From Clostridiales bacterium (lineage in GTDB: Bacteria; Bacillota; Clostridia; Peptostreptococcales; Anaerovoracaceae): 14,625 nucleotides of DNA. Under the pieces are notes generated by a model that had not been told where the DNA came from, made no database searches, and was given only the letters and a program-made list of their open reading frames with translations. The stretch is taken from NCBI GenBank assembly GCA_009778415.1, contig WRJV01000307.1, positions 1 through 14,625 on the forward strand, written 5' to 3'. Below, piece by piece: positions 12,431 through 14,625 of this stretch; the stretch's first letter is position 1; every line of letters begins with the position of its first letter. A program made the translations under genes and the position numbers.

Positions 12431-14625
12431 GGGAGATAATAATAGCCGAGCATTCCGGGTTTTGCTTCGGAGTCAGGCAGGCGATCGGGAAAGCAGAAAA
12501 AGCGCTGGGAGAGAAGGGCTGCGTTTATTCGCGCGGGCCGGTTATACACAACCAGTATGTGACAGACGACCTTGTCCAAAAAGGCCTGAAAGTTGTCGGG
12601 TCGGTGGGCGAACTGCCTGACGGCGTAACTCTTCTCGTAAGGTCCCACGGCGAGCCAAAAGAGTTTTTTGAGCAAGTCAAGGGCAAAGGGATAAAAGTAA
12701 TAAACGCAACCTGCCTGTACGTGACGAGAATACACAGGATAGTAAGCAGGGCAAAACAGGAAGGCTATGATATTGTTGTCGTCGGGGACAAAACCCATCC
12801 TGAAGCTATAGGGATAAACGGATGGTGCGGCGGCTCGGCGACTATTGTCGATTCTGAAGAGGAGGCTGGTCAAATTAGCGGCAAGAGAATTTTTGCCGTT
12901 GCCCAAACGACCATGGCCGAGGATTTCTTTTTCAGGATCGTCGGTATACTAAAGGAAAGAAACGAAGTGGAGTTCAGAAACACTATATGCGGCGCAACAA
13001 AAGAACGGCAAGATAGTTGTACATTGACAGCAAAGAAATGCGATATGATGCTGGTCATCGGAAGCAAAGAAAGTTCAAATTCAGTCAATTTATTAAGTAT
13101 TTCAAAAAAACATTGCAAAAAAAGTTATTTTATTGAAAATATAAGTGATTTACCATTGAAAGAAATTGAGAAATGTAATAAAATAGGTGTCACGGCAGGT
13201 GCATCGACGCCTGAACGTGTGATTAAGGAGGTTATTGCAAGAATGAGTGAAAACATCACTAACGAGAACAAAGAGACTAATTTAATGCAAGACTTGATGG
13301 TGGAGATTGAGAAGTCATTAAGGCTGCCGCGCGGAGGCGAAGTCATTACAGGAACTATTATCCAGATAACCGAAAGGGAGATCGTAGTGAACCTAGGGTG
13401 TAAAAAAGACGGCATCATTCCGCGCGAAGAATTAATTGTGGAAGGAGAACAGAAACTTAACGATTTATTTAAAGAAGGCGATGAGATTCAGGCAAAAGTC
13501 CTAAAAACTGATGACGGCGACGGAAACATCTTGCTTTCCAAAAAGAGATTGGAAGTTAACGAGCATTGGAATGAACTAAGTGATGCTTTTGAAAATAAAT
13601 CAGTTGTTGAAGTAAAAGTGGTCAAGCAGGTAAAAGGCGGGGTCATTGCTTCATTCAAAGAAGTTTCGGGGTACATCCCGCTTTCGCAGTTGTCAGACAG
13701 GTTTGTTGAAAATGCCGCTACAGAGGAGTACATCGGCAAGGTCTTGCCCGTAAAAGTGACAAGGGTAGATCAGAGGAAGGGCAAGGTTGCGTTTTCGCAC
13801 AGGAACCATCTGCTTGAAGAAAGGCAAAAGAAAATCGACAACGTATGGAATTCGCTAAGCGTCGGCGACATTGTCGAAGGTACAGTCATGCGGTTCACGG
13901 AATACGGCGCGTTTGTAGACATCGGTGGGCTTGACGGGCTGCTGCACATCTCGGAAATATCATGGGGAAAACTGAAACACCCGCAGGAAATCCTTGAAAT
14001 TGGCCAAAAGGTAAAAGTCAAAGTCCTGTCTATGAACGCAGAAAAGGGGAAAATCTCCCTTGGGCTTAAGCAGACAAGCCCTGAACCGTGGTCGATAATA
14101 GACGAAAAATTCAAGGCAGAACAGATAGTTAAGGGCAGGGTTGTGCAGATTAAGGAATACGGCGCATTTGTCGAGCTGGAACCTGGGCTTGACGGGCTTG
14201 TGCATATTTCCGAGGTATCGCACAAGAGGGTCTCGAACATCGCAAACGAGCTGAGCGTTGGCCAGGACGTTACCGCGAAGATACTGGAAATCAACAAGGA
14301 AAAGAAACGGATCAGCCTGAGCATCAAGGAAATCCTGGAGCCGTCCATTTACAACGAACGCGAACCAGAGCCCGAGCCCGAACCTGAGCCGGAGCCCGAA
14401 CCGACGCCGGAGCCTGTACCAGAACCGGAGCCGATACCTGAACCGGAGCCGGAGCCCGAACCTGAGCTTGAGCTTGAACCGGAACCAGAGGCAGAGCCTG
14501 AACCCGAACCGGAGCCCGAGCCGGAGCCCGAACCAGAACCGGAGCCGATACCTGAACCGGAGCCGGAGCCCGAACCTGAGCTTGAACCGGAACCAGAGGC
14601 AGAGCCTGAACCCGAGCCGGAGCCC
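12427..14625 (+). CDS. ispH: IspH (LytB) fused to ribosomal protein S1, 3' end outside the window
   Basis: Open from ATG 12427 to the window edge: 733 codons with no stop. Residues 1-275 are IspH, which turns HMBPP into IPP and DMAPP in the last step of the MEP pathway. The three 4Fe-4S ligands are C13, C96 and C188. The substrate residues H41, H74, H124 and E126, and the motifs QTTMAE, SSNSVN and TAGASTPE, are all present. Four S1 RNA-binding repeats follow at about 303-372, 389-459, 479-549 and 565-635; the last two (YGAFVDIGGLDGLLHISE and YGAFVELEPGLDGLVHISE) are the most typical. The same fusion is known in Clostridia, where the S1 part is thought to act in translation. From about 646 on the protein is a Glu-Pro repeat of unknown purpose. 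Confidence 0.95.
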   Translation, partial: MREIIIAEHSGFCFGVRQAIGKAEKALGEKGCVYSRGPVIHNQYVTDDLVQKGLKVVGSVGELPDGVTLLVRSHGEPKEFFEQVKGKGIKVINATCLYVTRIHRIVSRAKQEGYDIVVVGDKTHPEAIGINGWCGGSATIVDSEEEAGQISGKRIFAVAQTTMAEDFFFRIVGILKERNEVEFRNTICGATKERQDSCTLTAKKCDMMLVIGSKESSNSVNLLSISKKHCKKSYFIENISDLPLKEIEKCNKIGVTAGASTPERVIKEVIARMSENITNENKETNLMQDLMVEIEKSLRLPRGGEVITGTIIQITEREIVVNLGCKKDGIIPREELIVEGEQKLNDLFKEGDEIQAKVLKTDDGDGNILLSKKRLEVNEHWNELSDAFENKSVVEVKVVKQVKGGVIASFKEVSGYIPLSQLSDRFVENAATEEYIGKVLPVKVTRVDQRKGKVAFSHRNHLLEERQKKIDNVWNSLSVGDIVEGTVMRFTEYGAFVDIGGLDGLLHISEISWGKLKHPQEILEIGQKVKVKVLSMNAEKGKISLGLKQTSPEPWSIIDEKFKAEQIVKGRVVQIKEYGAFVELEPGLDGLVHISEVSHKRVSNIANELSVGQDVTAKILEINKEKKRISLSIKEILEPSIYNEREPEPEPEPEPEPEPTPEPVPEPEPIPEPEPEPEPELELEPEPEAEPEPEPEPEPEPEPEPEPIPEPEPEPEPELEPEPEAEPEPEPEP
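14362..14625 (+). repeat. Glu-Pro coding repeat with a 114-base higher-order unit, runs off the window
   Basis: A tract of GAR-CCN codons gives (Glu-Pro)n with occasional Thr, Val, Ile, Leu and Ala. A larger unit is visible: the sequence starting CCAGAACCGGAGCCGATA at 14419 starts again at 14533, a period of 114 bases or 38 codons. The second copy lacks one CTTGAG hexamer present in the first. Synonymous changes inside the units show that the codons have drifted while Glu-Pro was kept. Confidence 0.85.

Noticed and set aside
1..14625. CRISPR arrays, tRNA or rRNA genes, insertion sequences
   Set aside because: No spaced direct repeats, no tRNA-like or rRNA sequence and no transposase frames were seen on either strand.

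Overview
The window looks like chromosomal DNA of an anaerobic, monoderm Firmicute of the class Clostridia. Four things point there: an ispH gene fused to ribosomal protein S1 repeats, a small clostridial-type zinc-ribbon gene, a secretin-less Tad pilus cluster with DUF5702- and DUF6382-like members, and sigma-A type promoters with strong GGAGG ribosome binding sites. The species cannot be fixed from the sequence.

Layout. (1) 1-90: the last 29 codons of a gene that starts outside the window, probably a TrkA-C domain tail. (2) 152-2247: two tightly coupled genes with unusual starts (TTG, GTG). The first encodes a DUF4062-like protein with a degenerate PLD-like C-terminal half. The second encodes a small radical SAM enzyme that resembles viperins. 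Together they look like an accessory, possibly defensive, module. (3) 2299-8733: a Tad/Flp pilus operon behind a clear promoter: cpaF, tadB, tadC, a 48-residue Flp pilin, a TadE pseudopilin, a DUF5702-like TadG-type protein, a second TadE-like protein with two zinc-knuckle-like repeats, and a short DUF6382-like protein. Most neighbours overlap or abut, and hairpins sit before the pilin gene and before the last gene. The prepilin peptidase, TadZ and CpaB genes are not in the window.

(4) 8755-10523: a visibly AT-richer island with its own promoter, carrying two defence-type genes. One is a Cap15-like 2TM plus beta-domain receptor broken by a single in-frame TAA. The other is an Abi_2/HEPN-type gene whose frame is split at a run of eight G. 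No CD-NTase is in view. (5) 10520-10681: a full-consensus promoter followed within 135 bases by three hairpins and no credible gene, a candidate small RNA. (6) 10704-10865, minus strand: a 53-residue zinc-ribbon protein sharing the last of those hairpins as its terminator. (7) 11087 to the window end: a housekeeping operon of rarA and the ispH-rpsA fusion. The fusion has all IspH catalytic residues and four S1 repeats, and ends in a long Glu-Pro repeat that is still open at the window edge.

How they work together. The Tad genes form one machine: the ATPase CpaF drives the TadB/TadC membrane platform, which would assemble Flp and the TadE-like pseudopilins after cleavage at a shared KKG site. 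The two putative defence modules flank this cluster. The damage in the second (nonsense codon and poly-G frameshift) suggests decay or phase-variable expression. All family calls come from reading the sequence by eye; no database search was run.
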